The notes: generated from the letters alone by a model not told the origin. Shown: positions 25,223 through 34,321, counted from the stretch's first letter. The stretch: DNA of 41,770 nucleotides from Terriglobia bacterium (GCA_003175985.1 PSRJ01000180.1:1-41770); one strand, 5' to 3'. Numbers and translations: made by a program.

Positions 25223-25571
25223 GTCGCTATGAACAATATTGCCAAATTCCTATTTGCACTCCCGGCGCCGATATCACGCACTTGTATGAGTCCCCGAACC
25301 GCCGGGAGCGTCTCTAACAGGCTGCGGAAAAACGACTCTGAGGGGCCGATTCGCAAGCGAAACCGCCTGCGCCACCACCATGGATCAACAGTTTGTGAAC
25401 GGTGGTGGGGCAGGCATTCAGCCTGCCAAGGGGTTTTTGCGCAGCCTGCTAAATCCGATTGGCAGAGTCCGCATGGTGCTACGTGTATGAGCCCGAACAT
25501 AGCCTGCCGCACGATTCAGGCGCGGCGGCCGGACTTGACGGCGCCGTCCGATATCTGCATATACATATATT
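25223..25571. other. Intergenic region with nested inverted repeats
   Basis: This gene-free stretch separates the divergent permease and marR genes. It contains CTCCCGGC (25259-25266) paired with GCCGGGAG (25301-25308), the palindromic element at 25315-25451, an imperfect direct repeat TGTATGAG/CCCGAAC flanking that element (25283-25299 and 25484-25498), and the marR promoter at its end. Short open frames here have no family features and were not accepted as genes. Confidence 0.7.
25315..25451. repeat. 137-bp nested palindromic element (MITE/REP-like)
   Basis: The terminal 19 bp, TAACAGGCTGCGGAAAAAC (25315-25333), are inverted at 25433-25451 with two mismatches. Inside, GCCTGCGCCACCACC (25365-25379) pairs with GGTGGTGGGGCAGGC (25401-25415), one mismatch, around a 21-nt loop. 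A further hairpin GGCAGGC-type arm lies at ~25408-25429. The transcript of either strand could fold into a long branched hairpin. The element has no ORF and looks like a non-autonomous mobile or dispersed repeat. Only one copy is in the window, so repetition in the genome is an inference. Confidence 0.65.
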
Positions 25572-25577
25572 ATGGCA
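25535..25577 (+). promoter_or_regulatory. Promoter and motif copy 1 of the marR gene, apparently leaderless
   Basis: TTGACG (25535-25540) and TATACA (25560-25565) are spaced by 19 bp. Transcription would then begin about at the ATG at 25572, and no ribosome site precedes that ATG. The -10 lies in the 22-bp motif TGCATATACATATATTATGG (+CA, 25556-25577), which recurs with 19 of 22 identities before the next gene. The motif is therefore a candidate MarR operator overlapping its own promoter and start codon. Confidence 0.5.
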
Positions 25578-26033
25578 CCTGAAATAGCTGGACCATCCTC
25601 TGTGGAAGCGCTCTTTGACCTGCCTTGCGCATGCCAGAGCCTTCGGCGAGTTGCGCGAATTGTGACGCGGATGTATGACCAGGAATTGAAACAAGCCAGG
25701 ATCGAGATCACGCAATTCGGACTGCTCACGGCCTTGGCCATTAGCGGCGGGGCGACGCAAAAGCGATTAAGCGGCGGATTCGCAATGGACAGCACGACAC
25801 TTTCGCGGACCTTGGACCGAATGCAAAAGCGTGGTTGGATCAGCGCCAAACAGGGAACTGACAAGCGGGAGCACATCTTCGAATTGACGGCCTCTGGCAA
25901 GCGGCAAATCGCAAAGGCGCAACCGCACTGGCGCCGAGCGGAATCGAGACTTCGGAACCAGCTCGGCGAATCCGGCTGGAAGGATATGCAACAGGTTGTG
26001 TCCTTTCTGACGAAGGGCGCCACCCGGGCGTAG
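25572..26033 (+). CDS. MarR-family winged-helix transcriptional regulator
   Basis: 153 residues, typical MarR length. The order is as in the family: N-terminal dimerisation helix (CQSLRRVARIVTRMYDQELK), ITQFGLLTALAISG, recognition helix region QKRLSGGFAMDSTTLSRTLDRMQKRGWI, and the wing SAKQGTDKREHIFELTASGKR, followed by a C-terminal helix. MarR proteins repress nearby genes until a phenolic ligand or oxidant binds. A 22-bp motif is found both across this gene's promoter/start and before the MBL hydrolase that follows 77 bp downstream, so both are probable targets. The ATG has no ribosome site; a leaderless mRNA is likely if the promoter is right. Confidence 0.88.
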   Translation: MAPEIAGPSSVEALFDLPCACQSLRRVARIVTRMYDQELKQARIEITQFGLLTALAISGGATQKRLSGGFAMDSTTLSRTLDRMQKRGWISAKQGTDKREHIFELTASGKRQIAKAQPHWRRAESRLRNQLGESGWKDMQQVVSFLTKGATRA

Positions 26034-26053
26034 AATCTTGCAGCCCATATTAG

Positions 26054-26075
26054 TGCATATACATCTATTGTGCCA
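26054..26075 (+). promoter_or_regulatory. Motif copy 2 before the MBL hydrolase gene (candidate MarR operator)
   Basis: TGCATATACATCTATTGTGC (+CA) matches the motif at the marR promoter at 19 of 22 positions. It lies 35 bp before the hydrolase ATG. Shared upstream motifs in a regulator and its neighbour suggest a common operator. The motif is only weakly palindromic (GCA/TGC ends), so binding is inferred. Confidence 0.5.
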
Positions 26076-26110
26076 GGAAGGAAAGACTTTCTTCTAAAGG
26101 TAGGTGCTAT

Positions 26111-28024
26111 ATGCGACCTGGTGTCTATTCATTGGGGGCGCTGCTCCTGTCCGCCTTGTTCTTGGTCAGCCTGCGGGGTGTGCGCGCCGATGCGGACGCC
26201 CGGAGGCAATCCGAAACTACAGCCCGGGCGCCGGAACTCGAATACTTTAAAGCGATTAACCAGGCTGCGCCACCCAAGGACCCACAGTTGCTCTTTCTAC
26301 TAATGGCGCAGTACTCGAACCTGAACCTGCAGGGCGAAGGCGCGGAGTTCTTGGCAGCCCGATTCAAGGAATTCGAGCCCCGTTTGACGGATACTCAAAA
26401 ATCCCTTTATCTGAGCGCCACAGCAGTGTTACGAGCGCAGCACGCCTCTTCGGTCCCGCTATTGCAAAGAATCGGCTATGTGAACGACACCATCGCGATG
26501 CTCGCCCGGGCCGAGCAACTCTCCGGTGGCCAGCTCTTTGTGGTCAACTGGATGGCGGGCGTGGTTCGCTCCGAACTCCCTGGCATTTTTGGGCAGAGCA
26601 AGGCAGCCGAGGCCGAGCTGACGTGGTGCCTGGACAACGCGGCCAAAGCGCCCGATTCGGGGTGGCTGCGTGAGGTCCACTATCACCTCGGAAAGCTGGC
26701 GCTCGCAAGGGGTGATCGCGCGACGGCTGAAGCGCACCTCGAAAAGAGCGGCTACACAGATTGGAACCGGCCCGTCACCATGAACACGCCTTTCACGGAA
26801 AATGCAGCGACCGGATTTACGTTCGCTTCACGGCGCATCTCCGAAATTGTGCCGGGGCGCGTGTACGCTTTGACGGGATTCGAGTTCACCGAATACTACT
26901 TCGTGGTCTCGGACGATGGGCGGGAACTGTTCGGTATCGACGCCGGCACCCGGCCGGATTCGGCGAAAGGCGCCTATGAGGCGCTGCGGGCGCAAGTCCT
27001 CGGTCTGCCGCCACTGAGGGCCATCTTCATTACGCATTCCCACTGGGATCACGTGGGCGGCCACTCGTATTTCCGCGGTTTAAACCCGCGGCCACGGTTC
27101 TACGCCCGAAACAACTACGAGGAGGAAATCGCCCGAGAGTCATTCGTTGCGCCGGCGGTTTTTGACAAGTATTTCTTCGGCGAGCGCTTTCACATCGAGC
27201 ATGTGCGTAGCTTTAAACCGGATGTCACCGTAGCGGCTCGCACCGAGCTGAAGGTTGGGGGAACGCGGATCGAGCTAATCCCGATCCAGGGCGGAGAAAC
27301 CTCCGATGGCTTGTTGATTTACTTGCCGCATCAAGGCGTGATGTTCGTGGGCGATTTCATCATGCCCTACCTCGGCGCTCCTTTTGTTGAGGAGGGCAAC
27401 TTTCAGGGACTGCTGGATGCTATCGACATCGTGGTCGCGGAGAATCCGCAGCATCTGCTGCATGGCCACGAGCCGTTGACGCGAAACTTCAACTCGACAG
27501 CCATTCTGGCGCAGCTTAAACCGGATCTGGTATGGCTTCGCGGCCAGGTATTGAGCGCCATAGGGCGCGGTGAGGAGCGTGGCGTCATACACCAGGCAAA
27601 TCTGATTCCGCCAGGCTTGATTGCGGGCCAACCGGATATCTATCTGCCATATTTCATCATGCGGGAACACGTTATCGACCGGCTGTACGACCAAAACGTG
27701 GGCTATTGGCAACCCGATATGCAAGGCATAGACCATCTCACCAGCGTCGACCGGGCATCTCTGTTTGTGGATTATCTCGGGGTCACGGAGAGTCAGCTTG
27801 TGAGGGCGGTGGAGCATATGGCGGCAGACGGCAAGTACGAACTCGCATCCTCATTGCTGGAGAGTGCGGGAAAGCGGTTCGCCGGCAGCCCGTCCGTGGG
27901 CAAAGCGAAACGATTGGTTTACCTCAAGCTGACGGAGAAGCACGGAAATACGGATCCGTTCAAATTCATCATCTACTCTTCGAGGATCCGCGAACAAGTA
28001 CTACCGATGGCCAGCGGCAAGTAA
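26111..28024 (+). CDS. Exported MBL-fold hydrolase, alkylsulfatase-like
   Basis: 637 residues with a signal peptide (MRPGVYSLGALLLSALFLVS) and an AGGTAGGTG ribosome site. Residues ~30-220 are helical, TPR-like. The MBL domain (~235-480) is intact: FGIDAGTRPD, IFITHSHWDHVGGHSYF (HxHxDH), a GGETSDGLLIYLP strand, MFVGDFIMPYLGAP (Asp ligand) and HLLHGHEPLTRN (last His). The C-terminal part (~560-637, ELASSLLESAGKRFAG ... KRLVYLKLTEKHG) resembles the dimerisation/TPR-like region of SdsA1-type alkylsulfatases, though the overall order differs. It is likely periplasmic and probably controlled by the upstream MarR. A substrate such as a sulfate or other ester is unproven. Confidence 0.85.
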   Translation: MRPGVYSLGALLLSALFLVSLRGVRADADARRQSETTARAPELEYFKAINQAAPPKDPQLLFLLMAQYSNLNLQGEGAEFLAARFKEFEPRLTDTQKSLYLSATAVLRAQHASSVPLLQRIGYVNDTIAMLARAEQLSGGQLFVVNWMAGVVRSELPGIFGQSKAAEAELTWCLDNAAKAPDSGWLREVHYHLGKLALARGDRATAEAHLEKSGYTDWNRPVTMNTPFTENAATGFTFASRRISEIVPGRVYALTGFEFTEYYFVVSDDGRELFGIDAGTRPDSAKGAYEALRAQVLGLPPLRAIFITHSHWDHVGGHSYFRGLNPRPRFYARNNYEEEIARESFVAPAVFDKYFFGERFHIEHVRSFKPDVTVAARTELKVGGTRIELIPIQGGETSDGLLIYLPHQGVMFVGDFIMPYLGAPFVEEGNFQGLLDAIDIVVAENPQHLLHGHEPLTRNFNSTAILAQLKPDLVWLRGQVLSAIGRGEERGVIHQANLIPPGLIAGQPDIYLPYFIMREHVIDRLYDQNVGYWQPDMQGIDHLTSVDRASLFVDYLGVTESQLVRAVEHMAADGKYELASSLLESAGKRFAGSPSVGKAKRLVYLKLTEKHGNTDPFKFIIYSSRIREQVLPMASGK

Positions 28025-28062
28025 CGGGACAACTTGCTCGTCGTCTTCCGAGTTGATTCCGC

Positions 28063-28091
28063 AATCCCGCCCAGTTCCTCCCGGCGGGATT
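28063..28091. terminator. Strong hairpin after the MBL hydrolase gene
   Basis: AATCCCGCC (28063-28071) and GGCGGGATT (28083-28091) form a perfect 9-bp stem with an 11-nt loop, 39 bp after the stop codon. There is no T-tract on the plus strand, so it may be a weak terminator or an mRNA-stabilising hairpin. It lies in the 146-bp gap before the DUF885 gene. Confidence 0.5.
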
Positions 28092-28170
28092 ACGCCAGAT
28101 TGTACAAGGAGAGAACATGCCATTTCGGGCCGCACCCCTATAATTGAAATGTTACTCAAGGAATTCCCCC

Positions 28171-29877
28171 ATGAAAGTGCCGCCGATTGCTCTTCTCTTC
28201 GCGGCCGCCGGAATTGTGGCGGCGCAGAATCGCGATGGCGAGTTCGGCAAACTGGCCGACCGCTATTTCGATGAACAAGTGTTTCGTTTCGACCCGGTGC
28301 AGGCTACCAGCTCCGGATTCCATCAATATGATGCGATGCTGCCTTTGGGATCGCGCGCGGAAATCGAATCGCAGATCGCGGGTCTGAGGAAATGGGACGC
28401 GGAGGTACGCCGGTTTGACCCCAAGAGTCTCTCCGCGGCAGTAACTGCGGACCGGGAGTTGGTCCTTTCGCAGATCCAGGCGCAGCTTCTGAACCTGGAA
28501 TCCATACGTATGTGGGAAAAGAACCCGGATCTCTATTCTTCCAGCGTAACCAGTGCGGTTTTCGTGATCATGAGCCGCACGTTCGCGCCGCCCGCTGAAC
28601 GGCTGAAGTCCGTGATCGCGCGCGAACGGCTCGTCCCACGCGTGTTTGCGTCGGCTCGCGAGAACCTGAAAAATCCGCCTGAGATCTACACGCAGATCGC
28701 CCTGCAACAGATACCGGGCATGGTGAGTTTCTTTGAAAAGGACGTCCCATTGGCGTTCCAGCAGGTTACCGGAAGCCAAATGGCGGAGTTCAAGGAGACC
28801 AACCGGGCGGTGATCGACGCCCTGCACGCCTATGAGAGCTGGCTCAAAAGCGATCTGCTGCCGCGCTCGCACGGCGACTTCCGTATCGGAGCCGACAACT
28901 ATCGCAAGAAGCTGGAATACGAGGAGATGGTGCAGATCCCTCTCGACCAGTTGCTGGAAATCGGCTACCAGGATCTGCGACGCAACCAGGCCGAATTCAA
29001 ACGTGTGGCGGCCCAGATTGACCCCAGGCGCAAGCCACAGCAGATCCTTGAGGAACTCGAATCCGATCATCCGGATGGCGGCAAGCTCCTGCAGGCGTTT
29101 CGCGATGTCCTGGGTGGTTTGCGCGATTTCAACGAGAAACGGCACATTGTGACCATCCCCTCGCCCGTCATGCCGATTGTGGAAGAAACGCCGCCGTTCA
29201 TGCGCGCGCTTACCACAGCATCCATGGATACGCCAGGCGCGTTCGAAAAAATAGCGAAAGAGGCATTCTTCAATGTCACTCTGCCGGATCCGCACGGTTC
29301 TCCCAGGCAGGTGGAAGAATATTTGGAAGGATTCAACCGTGGGACGATCATCAGCACGGCGATTCATGAGGCTTATCCCGGCCACTACACGCAGTTTCTT
29401 TGGCTCCAGAACACCGGAAGCAAAGTACGCAAGCTGATCGACTGCGGCAGCAATGCCGAAGGATGGGCGCACTACAGTGAGCAGATGATGCTCGACGAAG
29501 GGTATGGCAACGGCGATCTGAAACTGCGGATCGGCCAATTGCAGGATGCCCTGCTTCGCGACGCACGCTTCATCGTGGGAATTCGCATGCACACCGGGAA
29601 AATGACGGTTGCGGAGGCGGTGGATTTCTTTGTGAAGGAGGGATTCCAAACGCCACCGATCGCCGAGAAAGAGGCCAAACGCGGCACCTCCGATCCGACG
29701 TACCTGGTGTACACGTTGGGCAAGCTGGAGATCCTGAAGCTGCGGTCCGATTATCAGAAGGCCAAGGGCCAGCGGTTCTCTCTGCTCGAGTTCCACGACG
29801 CTTTCCTGAAACAGGGTGCGCCGCCGATCCGCATCGTGCGCCGGGCGCTATTGGGGACTGACTTGGCGGTGCTATAG
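28171..29877 (+). CDS. DUF885 family exported protein (putative metallo-carboxypeptidase-like)
   Basis: 568 residues from the ATG at 28171, which has AAGGA ten bases upstream and starts a signal peptide (MKVPPIALLFAAAGIVAAQN). A start at 28144 lacks these features. The DUF885 signature HEAYPGHYTQF (HExxxGH, residues ~399-409) and the second Glu region NAEGWAHYSEQMMLDEGYG are intact, consistent with a zinc metallopeptidase-like fold. N-terminal text LADRYFDEQVFRFDPVQATSSGFHQYD is typical of the family. Family members are related to M2/M32-like zinc carboxypeptidases; most are uncharacterised. A 546-residue open frame on the opposite strand is a codon-bias shadow. Confidence 0.88.
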   Translation: MKVPPIALLFAAAGIVAAQNRDGEFGKLADRYFDEQVFRFDPVQATSSGFHQYDAMLPLGSRAEIESQIAGLRKWDAEVRRFDPKSLSAAVTADRELVLSQIQAQLLNLESIRMWEKNPDLYSSSVTSAVFVIMSRTFAPPAERLKSVIARERLVPRVFASARENLKNPPEIYTQIALQQIPGMVSFFEKDVPLAFQQVTGSQMAEFKETNRAVIDALHAYESWLKSDLLPRSHGDFRIGADNYRKKLEYEEMVQIPLDQLLEIGYQDLRRNQAEFKRVAAQIDPRRKPQQILEELESDHPDGGKLLQAFRDVLGGLRDFNEKRHIVTIPSPVMPIVEETPPFMRALTTASMDTPGAFEKIAKEAFFNVTLPDPHGSPRQVEEYLEGFNRGTIISTAIHEAYPGHYTQFLWLQNTGSKVRKLIDCGSNAEGWAHYSEQMMLDEGYGNGDLKLRIGQLQDALLRDARFIVGIRMHTGKMTVAEAVDFFVKEGFQTPPIAEKEAKRGTSDPTYLVYTLGKLEILKLRSDYQKAKGQRFSLLEFHDAFLKQGAPPIRIVRRALLGTDLAVL

Positions 29878-30399
29878 CAGCAGCCGGACCACGTGAACCG
29901 ATCCGTAAGCCAACAGACATCCTATGGCTGTGCCGGCTAACACGTCGCTCAGGAAGTGCATCCCCAGCACGACGCGCGAGGCCGCCACGCTGGCCGCGCA
30001 GAACAACAGGCCCGGAGCCAGGCTCGGATAGAACAGGCTGAGCGAGAGGGCTACGGCGAAAGCGCTGATCGTGTGGCCCGACGGAAACGAGAATTGATCC
30101 GGAGGCAGCAGCGTAGCCCAGCGATGAGGTTCGAAGACCACCGGCCGCCGGCGCCCGGTAGCTTTCTTCACCCGAAGCAACAGGGCGATTCCGGTACCTG
30201 CAGCCAGCGCCGCGGAGCCTGCCGCACGTAACCGCTCCTCGCCTCCGAACAGGAGAACGGCGAGGCCGATTCCATACCAGAGCCATCCATCGCCGCCCCG
30301 CGTGGCCGCCAGCATCCACAAGCGCACCCATTGCGGCGCATCCCAGCGATTCAGGCGGCGCATCAGGTTGTGGTCGCGATGGGCAATGAAGGTGAGCAC
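29872..30399 (-). CDS. PAP2-family membrane phosphatase
   Basis: 175 residues from a GTG start. All three PAP2 motifs are present: KKATGRRRP (motif 1), FSFPSGHTISAF (motif 2) and SRVVLGMHFLSDVLAG (motif 3), with hydrophobic helices between them. Family members remove phosphate from lipid phosphates, such as undecaprenyl pyrophosphate or phosphatidic acid, at the membrane. Specificity is not readable. It ends 6 bp inside the convergent DUF885 gene and stands alone on its strand before the MetE-like gene, whose TAG is 42 bp upstream. Confidence 0.9.
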   Translation of the reverse strand: MLTFIAHRDHNLMRRLNRWDAPQWVRLWMLAATRGGDGWLWYGIGLAVLLFGGEERLRAAGSAALAAGTGIALLLRVKKATGRRRPVVFEPHRWATLLPPDQFSFPSGHTISAFAVALSLSLFYPSLAPGLLFCAASVAASRVVLGMHFLSDVLAGTAIGCLLAYGSVHVVRLLL

Positions 30400-30441
30400 G
30401 CCTACCTATATTTTCCCATGCCTGCAAATCTGGTACTTCAG

Positions 30442-31470
30442 CTACAGTCCGGCGCGGACGAGTTTCGCGCCTTCTACCATGGCCCGCATCTTGCCGAGAG
30501 CGGCTTCGCGGGGCAGGTATTTCAGGCCGCAATCCGGAGCGATGACCAGATTTTCGGGGGAAACGTAAGGCAGCGCACGATGAATCCGGGCGGCCACGGT
30601 GTCGGCGCTCTCCACGGCATGCGTGCCCAGATCCAAAACACCGAGAATGATTGTCTTGCCGCGAAGCTTTTCCAGCACGGAGCAATCGAGCGAGGGCTGG
30701 GCCGTCTCGATCGAGATCTGATGCGCGGGAGTGTCCGCAAGTTCCCCCAGGAAGGAATACCCGGCGGGCTTGCCTTTCACCATGTGGCCGTAGCCAAAGC
30801 AGATGTGAACTGCCGTAGTGCCGGCGACGCCATCCAGCGCGCGGTTGAGGGCCTGAACTCCGTATTCGCGCGCAGCTTCGGGCCGAGCTTGCATGTAAGG
30901 TTCGTCGATTTGCACGATGTCCGCGCCGGCGGCGAACAGGTCGCGAATCTCTTCGTTGACGGCGGCGGCATAGTCCAAAGCCATGACCGCTTCGGTCGGA
31001 TAGAAATCGTTCTTGGCTTGCTGAACCATGGTGAAAGGACCAGGAACGGTGATCTTGACGGGGCGATCGGTATTGGCGCGCAAAAATTGGAGATCGCGCA
31101 CCTCGACAGCATGTTTGCGGCGAATCTTTCCGATCACGCGAGGCACGGGAACGTGGGCGCCGCTGCGGCTGATCACGATCCCGGGATTATCGAGGTCCAC
31201 GCCTTCCAGGGCCGTGGCGAAACGATTGGAGTAGCTTTCGCGGCGCATTTCGCCGTCCGTGATGATGTCGAGCCCGGCACGCTCCTGATCGCGAATGGCG
31301 AGCACGGTGGCGTCGTCCTGCGCCTGTTCCAGATACTCCGGAGCGACCCGCCACAGGTCGCGCATGCGAACCCGGGGTGGAGTGTTGCTGGTCAGCAGGG
31401 AGCGGTTAATCAGCCAGTCGGGTTGGGGCAAAGATCCGACAAGCGAAGTGGGAAGCAGAGTTTGTTGCAT
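30442..31470 (-). CDS. Cobalamin-independent methionine synthase-like protein (MetE C-terminal domain family)
   Basis: 342 residues from the ATG at 31470 (MQQTLLPTSLVGSLPQPDWL). A TTG at 31533 is less likely. It equals only the catalytic half of MetE. The zinc site is complete: VHICFGYGHMVKG (His-x-Cys) and APDCGLKYLPREAA (Cys), with QIDEPYMQARPE and ITDGEMRRESYSNRFA shaping substrate sites. Single-domain members are methyltransferases acting on homocysteine or other thiols, often with methylcobalamin or a corrinoid protein; the methyl donor is unknown here. It diverges from the ADOP permease gene, 71 bp apart. No riboswitch was seen in that gap. Confidence 0.87.
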   Translation of the reverse strand: MQQTLLPTSLVGSLPQPDWLINRSLLTSNTPPRVRMRDLWRVAPEYLEQAQDDATVLAIRDQERAGLDIITDGEMRRESYSNRFATALEGVDLDNPGIVISRSGAHVPVPRVIGKIRRKHAVEVRDLQFLRANTDRPVKITVPGPFTMVQQAKNDFYPTEAVMALDYAAAVNEEIRDLFAAGADIVQIDEPYMQARPEAAREYGVQALNRALDGVAGTTAVHICFGYGHMVKGKPAGYSFLGELADTPAHQISIETAQPSLDCSVLEKLRGKTIILGVLDLGTHAVESADTVAARIHRALPYVSPENLVIAPDCGLKYLPREAALGKMRAMVEGAKLVRAGL

Positions 31471-31541
31471 GAATAGTTCAGTATAGAAGGATTTCTTGAA
31501 CTTCCCGGCGCAGGTGCTCGTAGCTACAATCAAGGCGAGCT

Positions 31542-33971
31542 ATGAACTTGTGGCAGGACGTTTGCTACGGCGCGCGCACGCTGCTGAAAGCGCCGGGCTT
31601 TGCCGCGACGGCGGTACTCACGCTGGCTCTGGGGATTGGAGCGACTACGGCGGTCTTCAGCGTTTGTGATGCGCTCCTGTGGAAGCCGGTTCCGCTGCCC
31701 CACCTCGAATCCCTGGCCATGGTGCTGGAGCGCGTTCCCGAAAATGCGGACAACTGGAACAATGCAACTCCGGCGGATTTGGAAGACGTGCGCCGCGAGA
31801 ACACGTCTTTCGAGAAGGTGGCCAGCTGGCAATCGGGTTTGGCCAACATTGCGGGATCGAGCGGCGAGCCGGAACGGGTGGCGCAGGCGCTGGTGAGCGC
31901 CAATTTCTTCGACGTGCTGGGCGTGCAGCCGGCAGTCGGGCGCGCGTTCCAGCCGGGAGAAGACACTCCCGGCCGTGAGCGCGAAGTGATCTTGAGCGAC
32001 CGGCTGTGGCGGCGCGGCTTCGGCGGTGAAGCAGGGATTGTCGGGAAGACCATCCGGCTGGATGACGAGAACTACCTGGTGACGGGCGTCATGCCCGCTA
32101 CTTTCGATTTCCCCCTCAGCACCGAGCTCTGGACACCGCATGCGCTAACCCCGGAACAGCACCACTCGCGCCGCGCCCACCTTCTATCGGCGGCCGGCCG
32201 CCTGAAACCGGGGCGCTCGCTAGCACAGGCAGCGGCCGAGATCGAGCACCTCAGCCTCCGGCTCGAACAGGAATTTCCGGATACCAACCGCAACCGGCGC
32301 CTGATGGTTTGGCCGGCTCATCGATTCCTGGTGAACAGCACGACGAACCAATATCTGATCATGCTGCTCGGCTCCGTGATCTTCGTGCTGCTGATCGCCT
32401 GCGTCAACGTGGCTAACCTGCAATTTGCGCGCGCCACGGGGCGAATGCGTGAGCTTGCGGTACGCACGGCTCTGGGCGCTTCGCGGTCGCGTGTGGTCGC
32501 GCAACTCGTGACGGAGAGCGTGCTCGTCGCGCTCGCGGGGGCTCTACTGGGGCTGGCGTTCGCGCAGTGGGGAGTCGGTCTGATCAAGGCCGGTATGCCG
32601 CCCGAAATCGAGCAGTATATCTTGGGGTGGAAAACGATTCAGCTTGACGGGCGGGCCCTGCTGTTCACGTTAGCAGCGGCGCTGGGGAGCGGTATTCTGG
32701 CGGGAATCGTACCTGCCTGGCAGTGCTCGAGGCCGAATCCTGGCGAGGCCCTAAAGGAAGGCGGCCGCGGTGGAACTGCCGGCTTGGCGCGCCGGCGGCT
32801 GCGTAACATCCTGGTGGTCGCGGAGGTGGCGCTAGCCGTGGTGCTGCTGGCAGGCGCGGGCTTGATGGTCCGCGGTTTTCGCACCCTGGTCGATAATGGC
32901 GCGCGCCTTGACCCGCACACTCTGTTGACGATGCGGCTCGCCATCACTGATAACAAGTATCGGGAGCCGTTCCAGCGGGTGGCGTTTTACCGTGAGGTGC
33001 TGGAACGGATCAGTGTGATTCCGGGAGTCCGGAGCGCGGCCGCAGTGACGGCGATGCCTTACAGCGATCACTCGAGCGGGCGGGAGTTCACGATCGAAGG
33101 CCAGCCCGTGCAGCCAGGGAACGTCCCAACCGCCATGTACCAGGCGGCAAGCCCGAGCTACTTTGAGACGCTGCATATCGCGCTGCGGGCCGGGCGGCTG
33201 CTCCGGGAGGCTGACGGACCGGAAGCGCCCAAGGTCGCGGTGATCAGCGAGCGCCTGGCCCAACGCTGGTGGCATAACGATTCGCCGCTGGGAAAGCATA
33301 TCCATCTCGGACGCGCCGATTCACAATCTCAGTGGATCACAATTGTGGGAGTGGTCGGCGACACCGCGCACAACCCTTACGATCGCGAGCCGCGCCGGAC
33401 CATCTACATTCCGTACCAGCAGGCTGCCGAGCGCTGGCTGGATGTGGGGGTGCGCACCATGGGCGACCCCCTGCGCGTGGCGCCGGCGGTAACGGCGGCG
33501 ATTTACTCGGTAGATCGCGAACAGCCCGTGGCCGATATGCGAACTCTGGAAAAGGCCATCCACAACAGCGCCATAGGGCTGAATTACATGGCCGTGCTGA
33601 TGGGTATCTTCGGCGTGCTGGCGTTGTTGCTTTCGGCCATCGGCGTGTATGGCGTGATGGCCTACCTGGTCTCGGAACAGACACACGAGATCGGAATCCG
33701 TATCGCTCTGGGAGCCGAGCGCCGAAGCGTACAGGGGATGATCTTCCGCCGCGGGATGGTCACGATTGCCGTGGGCTTGGCTGCCGGTCTACCTGCTGCA
33801 TGGGCCTGTGCCAAAGCGCTGGCGTCCTTGGTCTATGGCGTGACGCCGGGGGACGCCGCCACGTTTGTAGGAATTCCGATGGCACTGATAGCGGCTGCGG
33901 GGCTTGCGATCTATATTCCGGCACGCCGGGCAATGCGGATCGATCCCATTGTGGCCTTACGCTATGAGTGA
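31542..33971 (+). CDS. ADOP-family (acidobacterial duplicated orphan permease) MacB/FtsX-type protein
   Basis: 809 residues. The N-terminus has the family opening [20 protein letters not shown], a membrane helix (~22-45), a large MacB-like periplasmic domain (~48-240), three helices of an FtsX core (~275-400, with [20 protein letters not shown] and [10 protein letters not shown]), a linker EALKEGGRG, then the repeat: helix [18 protein letters not shown], second periplasmic domain, and the last FtsX core ([26 protein letters not shown] ... [16 protein letters not shown]). The duplicated layout without a neighbouring ATPase is the ADOP hallmark, strongly expanded in Acidobacteriota. Transport substrate unknown. 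AAGG lies before the ATG. Confidence 0.93.
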   Translation: MNLWQDVCYGARTLLKAPGFAATAVLTLALGIGATTAVFSVCDALLWKPVPLPHLESLAMVLERVPENADNWNNATPADLEDVRRENTSFEKVASWQSGLANIAGSSGEPERVAQALVSANFFDVLGVQPAVGRAFQPGEDTPGREREVILSDRLWRRGFGGEAGIVGKTIRLDDENYLVTGVMPATFDFPLSTELWTPHALTPEQHHSRRAHLLSAAGRLKPGRSLAQAAAEIEHLSLRLEQEFPDTNRNRRLMVWPAHRFLVNSTTNQYLIMLLGSVIFVLLIACVNVANLQFARATGRMRELAVRTALGASRSRVVAQLVTESVLVALAGALLGLAFAQWGVGLIKAGMPPEIEQYILGWKTIQLDGRALLFTLAAALGSGILAGIVPAWQCSRPNPGEALKEGGRGGTAGLARRRLRNILVVAEVALAVVLLAGAGLMVRGFRTLVDNGARLDPHTLLTMRLAITDNKYREPFQRVAFYREVLERISVIPGVRSAAAVTAMPYSDHSSGREFTIEGQPVQPGNVPTAMYQAASPSYFETLHIALRAGRLLREADGPEAPKVAVISERLAQRWWHNDSPLGKHIHLGRADSQSQWITIVGVVGDTAHNPYDREPRRTIYIPYQQAAERWLDVGVRTMGDPLRVAPAVTAAIYSVDREQPVADMRTLEKAIHNSAIGLNYMAVLMGIFGVLALLLSAIGVYGVMAYLVSEQTHEIGIRIALGAERRSVQGMIFRRGMVTIAVGLAAGLPAAWACAKALASLVYGVTPGDAATFVGIPMALIAAAGLAIYIPARRAMRIDPIVALRYE

Positions 33972-34061
33972 ACCTTCTAGACCTACAAGAATTAGCGAGC
34001 ATCCCGGTCCACGCATGATCATTGGGCCGCCAGAATGTCCCAAGCCCGGAGTTGATGGCGT

Positions 34062-34072
34062 GTAGGATGATT
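34062..34072. repeat. Left 11-bp direct repeat flanking the toxin-antitoxin cassette
   Basis: GTAGGATGATT occurs here, 16 bp before the antitoxin start, and again at 34697-34707, 53 bp after the toxin stop, in the same orientation. Both copies are preceded by a GGC-rich stretch. The pair brackets the two-gene module and may mark its insertion or recombination ends. Confidence 0.55.
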
Positions 34073-34078
34073 TGTCAT
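34067..34078. promoter_or_regulatory. Inverted repeat, candidate antitoxin operator
   Basis: ATGA-TTTG-TCAT lies 10 bp before the GTG of the ribbon-helix-helix antitoxin, where autoregulatory operators of such modules usually sit. It overlaps the left direct repeat. Inferred from position and symmetry. Confidence 0.4.
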
Positions 34079-34087
34079 ACTTGAAGT

Positions 34088-34321
34088 GTGGTGCAGAAGA
34101 TTGCAGTAACGTTGGATCAAAAGACGGTCGCGGATCTCGACAGCTGGGTGAAACAAGGCAGATATCCCAATCGCAGCCGGGCTCTCCAATCGGCGGTCGA
34201 TCTGCTGAGCGAACGCGAGAAGCGATCCCGGTTGGCTCGTGAACTGGCAAAGCTGGACCCTCGTGAAGAGAAGCGGCTGGCGGAGGAAGGATTGGGTGAC
34301 CTCGCTTGGCCGGAATACTGA
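34088..34321 (+). CDS. Ribbon-helix-helix (CopG/MetJ-like) antitoxin
   Basis: 77 residues; the start is one of two adjacent GTG codons (34088 or 34091). The N-terminal ribbon-helix-helix is clear: VQKIAVTLDQKTVADLDSWV followed by GRYPNRSRALQSAVDLL. The C-terminal, acidic/basic helix (SRLARELAKLDPREEKRLAE) is the usual toxin-wrapping tail, ending in LAWPEY. It overlaps the toxin start by 16 bp, as in MazEF/PemIK-type operons. It should repress the operon through the dyad just upstream and neutralise the toxin by direct binding. Confidence 0.88.
   Translation: MVQKIAVTLDQKTVADLDSWVKQGRYPNRSRALQSAVDLLSEREKRSRLARELAKLDPREEKRLAEEGLGDLAWPEY

Noticed and set aside
25229-25582. 117-residue frame across the intergenic palindrome
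   Set aside because: It spans the inverted repeats and has no coding features.
28156-29796. 546-residue open frame on the minus strand opposite the DUF885 gene
   Set aside because: It is the mirror of a GC-biased coding strand, has no domain or ribosome site, and the plus-strand gene has clear family motifs.
29570-30685. 371-residue minus-strand frame spanning the DUF885, PAP2 and MetE-like genes
   Set aside because: Arginine/proline-rich shadow that crosses three real genes.
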